DNA of 62,000 nt from Branchiostoma floridae (taxonomy: Eukaryota > Chordata > Leptocardii > Amphioxiformes > Branchiostomatidae): NCBI RefSeq assembly GCF_000003815.2, contig NC_049983.1:29068420-29130419 (forward strand), in the 5' to 3' direction. Positions within the stretch are counted from its first letter, which is position 1, and every line of letters begins with the position of its first letter. Made by a program: the position numbers and the translations under genes. The notes beneath the pieces are model-generated. The model was not told the DNA's origin and ran no database searches. It saw only the letters and a program-made list of their open reading frames with translations. Below, piece after piece: positions 11,073-24,584 of the stretch.

Positions 11073-12035
11073 TTTTTTTTTTTTTTTTTTTTTAATTTTT
11101 TTATTGCATTTCACAGAAAAGCACAGATTTACAGAAATCAAAAGAAATTACAAAAGTTGAAAGAAAGTACAAAACACAGACCACGGATCCAAAATAATAT
11201 ATCATAAAGGTGGAAATAAACGAACGAAGGCTACAGTGAAAAAACATTTACAACAACTGGTATTCAATCATCTGAACATAGTTAAGGATAACAACGAAGA
11301 TGGATACTACATGACAGGTAATATGGACAAGTGGAGAAGAAAGTAGAACAATGCCAATGGAAGATAGCAATGGACCAATTAATTAGCAAGGTTAAATGGG
11401 AAAGACTCCCATTTACTAAAATGGATATCTAATTTGTTCCTTCTCTCTGCTATCATATATTCTGTCTTGTAATATCTCTTTACATACGAAATGTAATGAT
11501 TTACAACTAGTTTTTTGTCTCTCTGTATGAAAATATAATGTTTGGCCACTAGAATTAACAAATTCTCGATTACATTACAATTTTCAGATATGTCACCTAA
11601 AATAACTGTCTGAAAGTCCAGATGTAAGGTTTTATTTACTATTGTTTTAAACCATATTTCTAAATCTGTCCAAAAAGTAACAACTCTAGGGCAGTCCCAG
11701 AATAAGTGTCTAATGGTCTCTACTTCCTCACAATGTGCACAGTTCGGGCTATTTAGAATTTTCCAGATGTGTAACATTTTCTTTGTGGCTAACAATCTGT
11801 GCAATATTTTATATTGAAAAATTCTTAGTTTCGGGCATATAGTCAGTGCATAAACTAATCTAAAAACCCATTTCCACGGGAAAATTGTATTAAATTCATC
11901 TTCCCAGCGTCTTTGTATGTTCACTGGGTTNNNNNNNNNNNNNNNNNNNNNNNNNNNNNNNNNNNNNNNNNNNNNNNNNNNNNNNNNNNNNNNNNNNNNN
12001 NNNNNNNNNNNNNNNNNNNNNNNNNNNNNNGGCAT
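11073..12035 (-). mobile_element. L1-type LINE 3' end with ORF2 C-terminal zf-RVT domain
   Basis: The minus-strand frame 11930-11379 encodes the ORF2 C-terminus. WKWVFRLVYALTI, LRIFQYKILHRLLATKK, CAHCEEVETIRHLFWDCP and FWTDLEIWF form the zinc-binding zf-RVT region that follows L1-clade reverse transcriptases. A stop at 11379-11381 is followed by about 285 bases of 3' UTR and then an A-tract (plus-strand T22 at about 11073-11094). That gives a classical poly-A terminated, 5'-truncated insertion. The N gap at 11931-12030 interrupts its 5' side. The frame is intact over the visible 184 codons, so the insertion may be recent. Confidence 0.85.
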
Positions 12036-13244
12036 AAGGTAATATAGTAGAAAGATAGTAAATGGTTAGACCAAATAGGTTAAATGGTATTATTTGACAT
12101 CTCATGAACATTCGAACGCAGGCCGATTCAAAGCCAATCCACAGAATGTACCATACACATCCGTATTGAAAAGACGTGCTCCGGGCAAGAACAAGTAAGC
12201 AGACCACATGCACACAGAGGTTTCAAGTGACCCTTTCCAAAATGGTCGTGTCTAGAAGAAAATCTCCAGCCAGGTTAGGGCTGTATAATGTACCAAGTGA
12301 AGGTTTGATGTAAGATTTCCCCTTCAGGGAACTAGAATAGAACAGCTACATCACACATAAACCAAGGGACAAACGCTCAAACCGGTAAACATCTATTCAT
12401 GTTTCCTGTGTCAGCAACAATTCGAAATCATTTTAAACCATGTAATCTTTTACCAATTAGCCTGGTGATAGAATCAATCTGTGTACTCCTGATCTGCTGT
12501 ACTCCTGTTCCTAGAGTTAAAAGACTTGGGCGGCGAGGATTTAAAGTTGGGTCTTTTGTTTAGCCAAGTGGTTATTGCGGTAATCCGAACACAAGCGACA
12601 CTTTAAAAGACTGCCAATCATCCATTACATTATCTAGATTGAGCATTATTTAGGCAAGGATGGACAGGCGTGACCTAACTCCGATACACGCCAAGAAGGA
12701 ATATCCCTAGCATTTGTGATGGAACTTTGTTTTCCGTTGTCAACAATGAGTCATGAATATAAACATACATACATGCAAACGTAATGGATTCATATGTACC
12801 AAAATTGCAGAAATATCAGTTTTCTTACTCTTAGTTATCTCAAAAAATTGAGAGTGATGCACTGTAATGTACTTAGAGAAATTGTAAATCACCAAAAACA
12901 GCGAGCAGGACGGGTTAACTTGGAGACGTGGACGACGAAGAGATGATGATGAAGGATATTGACTTTGATGTGATGCTATAGAAAATGTAAATGATTTATA
13001 TACAAATTCTCCTAACCATCCGACTATAGTAACCCTTCGTCCATTCATCGACTCTAAAGGATCGTGGTAAAGATCATGACTTCTCATATAGTATCTGGGA
13101 ACATATTGGAAGATATCATACGATATTTGTTTAATTGTGAGGATCTGGACTCCTGATATAGTATGTAGGAAGATATGGGTTCCTCAGAGTAGGTAAGAAA
13201 TGACGGTATTCGTGCGTAATTACGCCTGCTTCGTATCATTGGCA

Positions 13245-13298
13245 TAACACACACACACACACACACATACACACATACACACACACATACACATACAC

Positions 13299-13336
<38 letters not shown>

Positions 13337-13560
13337 TAACACACACACACACACATACACACACACACACGCACACACACACACACATACACTAACACAC
13401 ACACGCACACACACACACATACACACACACATACACTAACACACACACACACACACATACACACACACATACACTAACACACACACACACACATACACTA
13501 ACACACACACACATACACATACACACACACACACATACACACACATGCACACAAATCACG
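13245..13560. repeat. (CA)n microsatellite with interspersed TA
   Basis: More than 300 bases of alternating CA interrupted by 'cata' and 'ctaa' units. The orthologous position in copy B is 19215-19384, where a LINE interrupts it. The long Cys/Val translations across it are an artefact of the repeat. Confidence 0.95.
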
Positions 13561-13936
13561 CACACACAGGAACGTTTATGTGTGTTTATGAGTGTGTGTG
13601 CGTGTTTGGTGTTTGAGCGTGTGTCTGTGTGAGGTGCTGTTATTCGCCGTAAACAATGCATTTGCTAAATATTGAAACGTGCTGGCTGGATCTGTCGCCG
13701 AATATTGATTATCGGAGGCCTTAGATTGGTCGCGAGGCAAAGTGTCTCAAACAAGACGATCTGTGCAAAGAGCAAAGTTTGGAAGATGGTTCTGTCCGTG
13801 TGATTCATTTAACGTTATGTAATTAACAATCGGCACGATTCAATGGAACTAAGGATGGTATACCAGGAAACGCCAGAGGGAGCTTGTGTTTGATTGACAG
13901 AATGCTCTCCTAGACAAAGACGTTAGGCCGACCGCG

Positions 13937-14146
13937 GTGTTTCTGTCGTGCCTGCCTGACGCGCGACATAATTATCTACAGCATTTCATCATCAAAGACA
14001 ACGCGCCCCGACGCGATCGTGGGAACTCTGGTGACTGGCACGTACGCGTTGGTGTTAACAACGGCAAAGTTTCGGGAAGCGATCTCATTCGCAATGACTG
14101 GCACGAAAGCATTAGCAAACGGCTGGGCCTGGCCTTGTGTTACTGA
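13937..14146 (+). other. Conserved 69-codon open frame of unknown status, copy A
   Basis: The frame is CpG-rich compared with its flanks and nearly identical to 21320-21529 in copy B. Differences give V/F near the start and N/S near the end. An overlapping frame is also open in copy B. It has no recognisable domain, splice context or start context. It may be an exon, but equally just unique sequence in a recent duplication. Confidence 0.25.
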
Positions 14147-14902
14147 AGATTCCATTCAAATAATTCAAAACTGTTCCTTTTAAACTTCGTTAAGTGATTA
14201 CACAGTTCAGAATTAGGTGTCATTCTATGGTGAAGTCTCTTCGCTCATAACCTCAATCAGTAAACATGACTGAAGACGCAGCCCAACTGTCTTCAAGATG
14301 AATATAGACATGAATAAATCTTGGCGCATTTAACCTGCCATGACGCTTTTGGGACTTAAATTCGCTTTTTTAATGGGTCGGATGGGTGTTACCAAGATGG
14401 ATAATTGGTCCCTTCTTCAGGGTCAAGTGTCACGCATTAGTCAATCCTTGTTTGTTTGTTTATTATTCCTTGTTGTGGCTCGGGAACAATGGGACGCCTC
14501 ATGCAACATAAACAACAAGTGCTGATGTGCGGGAATGCGAGATCTGTAATAAAAGTTTCAAGCCGTTCATTTCATTAACAGTTCAAACCTTGGTTCAAAT
14601 GGCGATTCTTTAGTATCTAGTAGACTTGAGGTATTAAGAATTTACCTTATAAGAAAGAAGGAATTGTCAGAGTCGCACAAGAAATCCTGACTTGCTACTC
14701 TAGGTGTCGTCTTTTGATACCACGTATAAAAGTAAGCAAAAAAGCACACTCCTTCATTGAATCCGGGGTAATGAAGAACTTAAATTGGGTAGCAAAAGAT
14801 TGGCTCCTTCTTCTTAACGGTGGTTTGTGTTAAAGCTTCGTTCTCAGGAACATCTTTATCTTAGATGACAAATCTAACCTAGGAACGTAATTCTAAGGGG
14901 CG

Positions 14903-15412
14903 AAGGCCCGAATGTTCCACAGTACCCCCGGTACATGCAGGCCCGAATGTTCCACAGTACCACGGGTACATGCAGGCCCGAATGTTCCACAGGACCCCGG
15001 GTGCATGTAGGCCCGAATGTTCCACAGTACCACGGGTACATACAGGCCCGAATGTTCCACAGTACCCCCGGTACATACAGGCCCGAATGTTCCACAGGAC
15101 CCCGGGTACATACAGGCCCGGATGTTCCACAGGCCAAAGGTACATACAGGCCCGAATGTTCCACAGTACCCCCGGTACATACAGGCCCGAATGTTCCACA
15201 GGACCCCGGGTACATACAGGCCCGGATGTTCCACAGGCCAAAGGTATATACAGGCCCGAATGTTCCACAGGCCAAAGGTACATACAGGCCCGAATGTTCC
15301 ACAGTCCCCAGGTACATGCAGGCCCGAATGTTCCACGGGTCACAGGTACATGCAGGCCCGAATGTTCCACAGGCCACAAGTGCATGCAGGCCCGAATGTT
15401 CCACAGGCGCCC
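14903..15412. repeat. 34/35-bp minisatellite, 15 units
   Basis: Fifteen occurrences of 'cccg(a/g)atgttccac' follow at 34-35 bp spacing, each closing with 'ggtacat(g/a)cagg' variants. Three spacer types occur: agtacccccgg, aggaccccggg and aggccaaagg. The triplet of types in units 5-7 recurs in the same order in units 8-10, a short higher-order repeat. Because the unit is 34 or 35 bp, all frames stay open on both strands; the apparent proteins are not genes. It sits exactly where similarity to copy B ends. Confidence 0.95.
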
Positions 15413-15499
15413 AGACTGCAATGTGATGGCAGATTGATGCATAGATTACATTAGCATAAAGATTGTATTTAGACACATGTTAATCACGTGATATAAAGT

Positions 15500-17470
15500 G
15501 GTCAAGCGTTTCACTTTTATTACCAGGAAAGAAGTATAACATAGAAAAAGTTCACTTCTTCCGGAATCTTGAGGTAATGAGGAAAAAGACGCAACAAAAG
15601 ATTCGCCCCTTTGTCTTAACGACGGTTTGTTTTAAAACATAGCTACGTAAAAGATTATAAAGCAAATTTTTGTGTGGTTCTCCTGTCGATTGGACAGATG
15701 AGGAGGCAGACAGGCTTTTTGCCTGTTTTTGCCTGTTTGCCTGACCTGCACATTACTTTTTATGGTGAAGGAGGGGTGTGCAATTCCTTCTCCACCCTCT
15801 CGTCTACTGGAGCACTAAGTTTCACAGGGGTTATTGTATGCAACGTGTGAGACGGCTCCAGCAGATGCAGCTTTGTTGTTCGGAGTATCCGTCTCCTAGG
15901 AGGACTTCCAACCAAGGATGTAAGGGGTTCCTCCTACCCCCGACTCGTGTGCCATGGCGGGTGCCGCTCATGCCCGAACATGCCCCTAAGGCCTGTCTGC
16001 CACAAAGCCCCACCAAGGCGACACAACGCCACTAGCCGCAGCTAGATACTCATTTACACATGAATTAAGTGAGGAAAGTCGTGTAAAGTGCCTTTCCCAA
16101 GGGCACAAGATCGGTGACACGGAAGCTGGATTCGAACCCGCAACCTCTCGGTCTCGAGCCGCAAATGCTGCCACTGCGCCGCGCGGTCCCACATAAAGCA
16201 AATACAAGCACAGTAGTATACCATATAATATAGTACAGTATAGTATAGCATTGTTCCAACACAAAACTTAGGTTCATTGAATGAATTATTTCATACTTCT
16301 GATTACAGGTGACATCTAGTTATGTTTCCTCTATCAACGACAAATGGAAATTTATAAAATTTGCCTAATGATGTTTAATCATCGCTCGTCTCGTCGAGCT
16401 CGTTCGGCGGAAATTTTAGGGTGTTTCTGTGCAGATCTCCTCCAACTGCTATATTTGCTACCTTCTGTCTGAGACAGACAAAATCCTGATGCACTATCAC
16501 ATGGCAGCACGTACGAGGTGCAAACCTCTTATTGCAAATACACACATCATAATAGAAAGGATGGTGCTTATTTTACAGTCAGGACGAGAGTAGTGTGATA
16601 CCTTCGTATTTGTATGCTTACTACTTGTAGCCGTCTCTTATTAAAGGGATATGAAAAGACAGAGATTCAGCTCTGCAAGCAAAAGGCCTCGACAGACGTG
16701 ATCACGCCGGGCTAAGCAGATGTGACATGACGAACTGATAAGTTGAGCTCAAATTCACCTTTATTCTTTAATGTTGCAAACGGCATGTTTAAAAGTAATT
16801 AGAGTCATGGCCTCAATGCGTTACTTTAGCATCCTTAGATATAATGTTCGTAATTTTGCTGTAGATTCAGACTTGCTGATCACTCAACATCATCAGCTGA
16901 ACGCACTTCGATGGGAGGTCATTGGCCGACCGAGAGGGTTCACGCAGACAACTGTCTTGATAAGATCAAGATAGGAAACAATCGCTGTCGTCTGTCGATC
17001 TGATCATGCATAAAGGTCGCAGGTTAATTTGCACTAGATGATGACTTTGTTTTCGCCAGATGGTGCGCTCCATTGGCCATCCAAAACAGGTACAGTCGTA
17101 TACATCACTCTACATTTAATACATCACTCACAAACTAGTATTTTAAATGAAATGGTAGCCGAAGTGATGCCAAACACTACATTCGCATAACAATTAGATT
17201 TGGAGAGACCTGAACACGTCATTCAAACGAGTCAAGCGTTGCTTTTTAAAACCAGCGATTAAAGTGTACAAAACCTACAGTCGTCTTCACATAGTTTGGG
17301 GGTAAATTAAGTGAAGAACAATAAAAGGGGTTAACTAAAGATCGCTCCTTTTTATCCTGACGGTATTTTGACGTCTTTCCCAGGACCGCCTCCATGTAAG
17401 CTGGCAAAACTGATCTAGGTACTTTATTTTGGCCAATTTTCCACGCCACACGGAATGCCAGTGACGGTAA
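15500..17470. other. Diverged third copies of duplicated units, no gene seen
   Basis: 15480-15660 and 17215-17375 are diverged relatives of 14700-14860 ('aatgaagaac', 'aaaagatt.gctcctt', 'cttaac.gtggtttgt'). 16200-16390 is a diverged relative of 17875-18020 ('gcattgttccaacacaaaa', 'gacatctagt'). This indicates an older round of local duplication. I see no convincing coding sequence; the plus-strand frame at 15778-16035 lies in the SINE-associated tail. Confidence 0.45.
16040..16195 (-). repeat. tRNA-derived SINE, head and body
   Basis: On the minus strand the element starts with a tRNA-like head containing an A-box-like 'gcgcagtggcagc' and a perfect B box 'ggttcgaatcc' near 16130. The shared body 'cttgtgcccttgggaaaggc' and 'gactttcctcact' follow. 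This is the RNA polymerase III promoter arrangement expected of a SINE. The downstream 15778-16035 sequence may belong to the same composite element. Confidence 0.7.
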
Positions 17471-19271
17471 CCACACATGTCTGATATAAGCCACAGGACC
17501 GGGGACTGTGCGGCGAGCTCAAAAGCCAGGTGCGAAGGACAAGTCTCCATTCATCAACAGGGGAGTCAAAGGTCACATGTGAGACCCGCGGGGTGGCCAG
17601 GACGAGAGGGACGTGTGTGTGTGATAGTGGGGCTATTGTTGTCAGAAGTTAAGCCTAATCATTGTGAGAATCAACCAAGCATATAAAGCAGATTGCCAAA
17701 ACAAACTTGGGTCTCTTCAGTCGAAAAATATTCCACATTGTCCCGTTAGTGTTCTGACAAACCACAAGCACAAAAGAGACACAATACCTCTTTAGACAAC
17801 TGTGATGTTGGAGAAAAAAGTCTCCACATTCCCTGATGGTAGATCGAATGATCCGCATGATTATAGAACCAGACAAACTAATATACCATAATATAGCACA
17901 GTACAGCATTGTTCCAACACAAAAATTGGGCTCATCGAATACATTCTCACAAACCTCCGATTACCGGTAACATCTAGTAATATGTTTTCTTTGTCAGCGA
18001 CAAATCGAAATCATGTTAAACTGAATATTCCATCTGAAATGACCCCCTTACACNNNNNNNNNNNNNNNNNNNNNNNNNNNNNNNNNNNNNNNNNNNNNNN
18101 NNNNNNNNNNNNNNNNNNNNNNNNNNNNNNNNNNNNNNNNNNNNNNNNNNNNNCCCTTTACACTAAAATAGCCATGTCATCTTTTACCGATTGGCCTGGT
18201 GATAGAATCTCGCATTGGGATTGATTGCAATTTGTGTGATCTGTTGTACTCATGTTACAAGAGTTAAAGGACTAAGGCATCGAGAAGGCAGAGTTGGGCC
18301 TTGTGTTTAGCCCCGTGGTTATTGCGGTAATCCGAACACAGGCGACACTTTAAAAGACTGTCAATCATCCATTACATTATCTAATTTGAGCATTATATAG
18401 GCAAGGATGGCTAGGCATGACCTAACTCCGATACACACCAAGCCAAGAGGGAACGTCCCTAGCACGCCGTGTGCATTTGTGATGGGACTTTGTTTTCCTT
18501 TGTCAACAATTAGTCATGAATATAAACATACATACATGCAAGCATAACGTTAATGGATTCATATGTACCAAAATTACAGAAAGCAAAACTAGTGAACTAA
18601 TAACCTTAATCACAGGAACATGTGTGAAATCAAAAAAAGAAAGAAGCAGAACTACCAATATATAGTTAGTAAACAATCAAAATAACAGTAATTTACACGT
18701 CTTTAGCCCTAAATTAATAATGATAATTATCATCCTATAGCTAAATCAAAGCACATCTATTCTAATAATACATGGAAAGATGTCAGTTTTTCTTACTCTT
18801 AGTTAACTCAAAAAATTGAGAGTGATGCATTGTAATGTACATAGAGAAATTGTAAATCACCAAAAGCAACAAGAAGGACAGGTTAACTTGGAGAGATGGA
18901 CGACGAATTCGAAGGATGGGAATGATTTATATTGACTTTGACGTGATGCTATAGCAAAAGTAAATGCTTTCTATACAAATTCCCCTAACCGTCAGAACTA
19001 TAGTAACGTACCCTACGTCCGTTCATCAACTCTTAAGGCTCGTGGTAACTTCTAATATAGTGTCTGGGAAGATATTGGAAGATGTCATACAATATTTGTT
19101 TCATTGTGAGGATCTGGACTCCTAATATAGTATGTAGGAATATATGGGTTCCTCAGAGTAGGTAAGAAATGACGTTATTCGTGCGTAATTACGCCTGCTT
19201 CGTATCATTGGCATAACACACACACACACACACACACATACACACATACACACATACACTAACACATACAC

Positions 19272-20897
<1,626 letters not shown>

Positions 20898-21319
20898 AAC
20901 ACAATCACGCACACACATGAACGTTTATGTGTGTGTATGAGTGTGTGTGCGTGTTTGGTGTTTGAGCGTGTGTCTGTGTGAGGTGCTGTTATTCGCAGTA
21001 AACAATGCATTTGCTAAATATTGAAACGTGCTGGCTGGATCTGTCGCCGAATATTGATTATCGGAGGCCTTAGATTGGTCGCGAGGCAAAGCGTCTCAAA
21101 CAAGACGGCCTGTGCAAAGAGCAAAGTTTGGAAGATGGTTCTGTCCGTGTGATTCATTCATGTAATTAACAATCGGCACGATTCATTGGAACTAAGGTGG
21201 GTATACCAGGTAAATGTGCTGGTTTGACATCCTGTCGTGGTGTCCCGAGGAAACGCCAGAGGGAACTTGTGTTTGATTGACAGAATGCTCTCCTAGAGAA
21301 AGACGTTGGGCCGACCGCG

Positions 21320-21529
21320 GTGGTCCTGTCGTGCCTGCCTGACGCGCGTCATAATTATCTACAGCATTTCATCATCAAAGACAACGCGCCCCGACGCGAT
21401 CGTGGGAACTCTGGTGACTGGCACGTACGCGTTGGTGTTAACAACGGCAAAGTTTCGGGAAGCGATCTCATTCGCAATGACTGGCACGAAAACATTAGCA
21501 AACGGCTGGGCCTGGCCTTGTGTTACTGA
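21320..21529 (+). other. Conserved 69-codon open frame of unknown status, copy B
   Basis: Partner of 13937-14146, with the same frame and length and two amino-acid changes visible. A different overlapping 86-codon frame is open only here. No function is assigned. Confidence 0.25.
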
Positions 21530-22310
21530 AGATTCCATTCAAATAATTCAAAACTGTCCCTTTTGAACTTCGTTAAGTGATTACACAGTTCAGAATTAGG
21601 AGTCATTCTATGGTAAAGTCTCTTCGCTCATAACCTCAATCAGTAAACATGACTGAAGACGCAGCCCAACTGTCTTCAAGATGAATATAGACATGGATAA
21701 AGCTTGGCGCATTTAACCTGCCATGACCCTTTTAAGACTAAAATTCACCTGTTTAATGGGCCGGATGAGTGGGGCCAAGATGGATAATTGGTCCATTCTT
21801 CAGGGTCAAGTGTCACCCATTAGTCAGTCGTTGTTTGTTTGTTTGTTTATTTGTTTATTATTCCTTGTTGTGGCTCGGGAACAATGGGACGCCTCATGGA
21901 ACATAAACAACAAGTGCTGATGTGCGGGAATGCGAGATCTGTAATAAAAGTTTCAAGCCGTTCATTTCATTAACAGTTCAAACCTTGGTTCAAATGGCGA
22001 ATCTTTAGTTACTTAGCTCTTGAAGCAAGGGGGACTTGAGGTATTAAGAATTTACCTTATAAGAAAGAAGGAATTGTCAGAGTCGCACAAGAAATCCTGA
22101 CTTGTTGCTCTAGGTGTCGTCTTTTGATACCAGGTATAAAAGTAAGCAAAAAAGCACACTCCTTAATTGAATCCGGGGTAATGAAGAACTTGAAGTGGGT
22201 AGCAAAAGATTGGCTCCTTCTTCTTAACGGTGGTTTGTGTTAAAGCGTCGTTCTCAGGACCATCTTCATCTTAGATGACAAATCTAACCTGGGAACGTAA
22301 TTCTAAGGGA

Positions 22311-23690
22311 CATATTTCTAAGCCACAAAGAATGGACCCTTCCAGCCGAACGCCATATCAAACAAATAGAATCCTCTATTCTATTTCGAATACTCGGTCA
22401 AAAACAGTCCTAGTGGCACAGGAATGGCCAAAGAAAAATGCTATGCCTTTTTTATTGAAGACTACACCGGCTGAGTATAGTTGTTTTGGGAAGGGTAGGC
22501 GCTACATAGCATTAATTTGTTCCTGGGCAGGATGTACATGTAAAGCAGTATGCNNNNNNNNNNNNNNNNNNNNNNNNNNNNNNNNNNNNNNNNNNNNNNN
22601 NNNNNNNNNNNNNNNNNNNNNNNNNNNNNNNNNNNNNNNNNNNNNNNNNNNNNGGCTACGCGTACAGAGCGCCATTTCTGTCGTTCTTGTAGCTTGTTGT
22701 GTCAAAACAGCCTGGGAGAATCTGCAGCCTTTGTTTTTCTGTTATGTGCTTATCTGAGTTTAAACACCTTTTGTTTGTATTAGTCAACAACTTGATTCCT
22801 CACCTTGCTATTTCTTGACTTTTGCACCATTTCCATACTTGCACTGTTGCTTGTATTTTTGCTTTCTTACATTGTGATCCAAAAGTCTTCCAATGTATTC
22901 TTTGTGAGCTGTAATTTGTACTGCTTGAAGTACGACATTAGTAAGTTGTAAATGAAGTAAGGTGTGGTGTATTAGATGTTATGTAGAAATAGTTGTGATA
23001 GTTTGATTTTTACCTTTGTATCACTGAATCTTTGTGAAACACTCAAACCAGCTTCCACAGTTTTGGAAGCTGTTTTTATGTGATGGAAGACTGTTGTTAA
23101 TTCATTGTGAATTCTTTTACTATCACTCTCTGAAAAGAAAAAAAAAGAAAGAAGAGCCTGGACAAAGATGAGAAGAAGGGTTCTAAGTTCTGACCAAGGG
23201 GGGCTGTCTGAAGACAGCTGGCATTTCCACGTGCCTCATTACCTGAGCCCTCTTCATCTTGTCCAGCTAATAATGATTACCTAAAGTCTAAAAGCAATCT
23301 CAAGTACATGTATAATCAATTGAACTTTATTGCAACATTCTTTACATTGGTTTCAAAAGAAAGTATTCTTTGTAAATCTTACTTGTTAGATCACGAACAA
23401 AAATATTGGTCTCAGTTTTCATTAATCAGAGTGTTTTCATAATTCTACTGGTCTATACATATGTTATTTACACATTTTAATCATCATCTGCTTGTATTCG
23501 TGTCTATTTCTTAATTTTTCCTAACACTGTGCATGTTAAAAGTAAAATGACATGTGCAGGGAACCTTCCTGGTTGACTTTTTGAACAAAATTTCACCTTT
23601 TCAGGCAGGTGCATTGATATACTAAAAAATCCTTCCCTGATCACTTCGATCACGATCCCAGGGTGAGCGATAGGGACTTGGGGGGCGCAT
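22311..23690. other. No recognisable gene
   Basis: AT-rich sequence with an N gap (22554-22653). 23040-23075 contains a short inverted repeat around 'agcttcca..gttttggaagct'. No domain-bearing frame was recognised. Confidence 0.4.
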
Positions 23691-23699
23691 TCGCCGTTC

Positions 23700-23935
23700 C
23701 CAGGCAAAGGGACGGCCAAGTCCCTAGGACCGACCAATGGTTGAGCCCCGTTGAGCAAGTTGAGCACTCAACGGACCAATGGTTGAGCCACGTTGAGTAG
23801 GCCCAGTTGCTCAACAGGCCAATCAGGCAGCGCGACCCCTATGTGTCATAGGTCAAGCCAGGGTTCGAATCCAAGATGGCGGCCTCGGCACTCGGCGATT
23901 GAAGCGAGGCACATTTTCGGCCGTCATTTCGCACA
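23700..23935 (+). promoter_or_regulatory. CCAAT/YY1 promoter and 5' non-coding exon of the zinc-finger/DUF6729-like gene
   Basis: Three CCAAT boxes lie at 23734, 23776 and 23819, spaced 42-43 bp. The first two sit in a duplicated block 'accaatggttgagcc'. 'ccaagatggcggcc' at 23871-23884 matches the YY1 initiator-type motif. A donor 'cacag|gtaagg' ends the presumed non-coding exon at 23935. The next acceptor, at 24556-24557, opens the coding exon. NF-Y and YY1 use is inferred from motifs alone. Confidence 0.55.
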
Positions 23936-24314
23936 GGTAAGGGCTATCATTTTGATTCTTGTCTCATTTTGTAGGTAATGTGGTGGGGCACAACGCTATC
24001 TAGTTTGATTTTTTGCCACGACGGAAGATACGAGAAAAATTGACATGTTCTTTCGGCCCAAATCCCATTGTTTAAGTATGGGGATATCATCGTATGTGTC
24101 GGTGAATTTGAGCATAACTAACACTGCTGTCATTTGGCTCAGGTAAGTCCAATATTCTCCAATCTTGGCTCATTTTAAAGGTCATTCGGTTGTGCATCTA
24201 GCAGAGTAGCTGTCATTTTTACAGTGTTCATGGTTTTTTTGAAAACCGGCATGGTCTTTGGTCATAATTCCCATTGTTAACAGATGCTGGCTGGGTATAT
24301 CTATGTGTTTGGAT
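23920..24314 (+). repeat. ~195-bp tandem duplication in intron 1 carrying repeated donor-like sites
   Basis: 23926-23990 ('gtcatttcgcacaggtaag', 'cttgtctcatttt') matches 24130-24195 ('gtcatttggctcaggtaag', 'cttggctcatttt'). 24045-24080 matches 24245-24285 ('cccattgtt'). The unit includes the 5' splice site, so a second GTAAG donor exists in each copy. The array is cut by the N gap at 24315. Confidence 0.55.
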
Positions 24315-24584
24315 NNNNNNNNNNNNNNNNNNNNNNNNNNNNNNNNNNNNNNNNNNNNNNNNNNNNNNNNNNNNNNNNNNNNNNNNNNNNNNNNNNNNNN
24401 NNNNNNNNNNNNNNTATACTGTCTGTTACCTTTCTGGAAATATTGTTCATCATCCTGGTGTGTGTGTGGGTGGGGGGTATACCAATACTAGTATACTTTT
24501 GTATGAAATAAGGTGAAAGGGGCTATCACTTAAAATGCTGTATTCCTGTTTTTACAGGTCCCTGTTTCCTTTGCTTGCTTAAGC

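Larger units (their letters stand above)
12400..14890. repeat. Segmental duplication, copy A
   Basis: This block aligns collinearly with 17985-22310. Shared runs include 'gtggttattgcggtaatccg' (12570 and 18318), 'caaaaaattgagagtgatgc' (12841 and 18809), 'gtgcgtaattacgcctgctt' and the block 13560-14880 versus 20910-22300. Copy A lacks the LINE and about 200 bp present in copy B near 18570-18780, and ends at a minisatellite. I see no recognisable gene in it. Confidence 0.85.

Noticed and set aside
13084-13661. Cys/Val-rich frames (also 19122-19419, 55208-55632 and 30180-30491)
   Set aside because: Translations of CA/GT microsatellites.
14903-15412. CRISPR-like array
   Set aside because: Spacers are near-identical variants rather than unique sequences, and the genome is eukaryotic.
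14874-15476. Long open frames of about 150-200 codons on both strands
   Set aside because: They are produced by the 34/35-bp minisatellite; all frames are open because the unit lacks stops.
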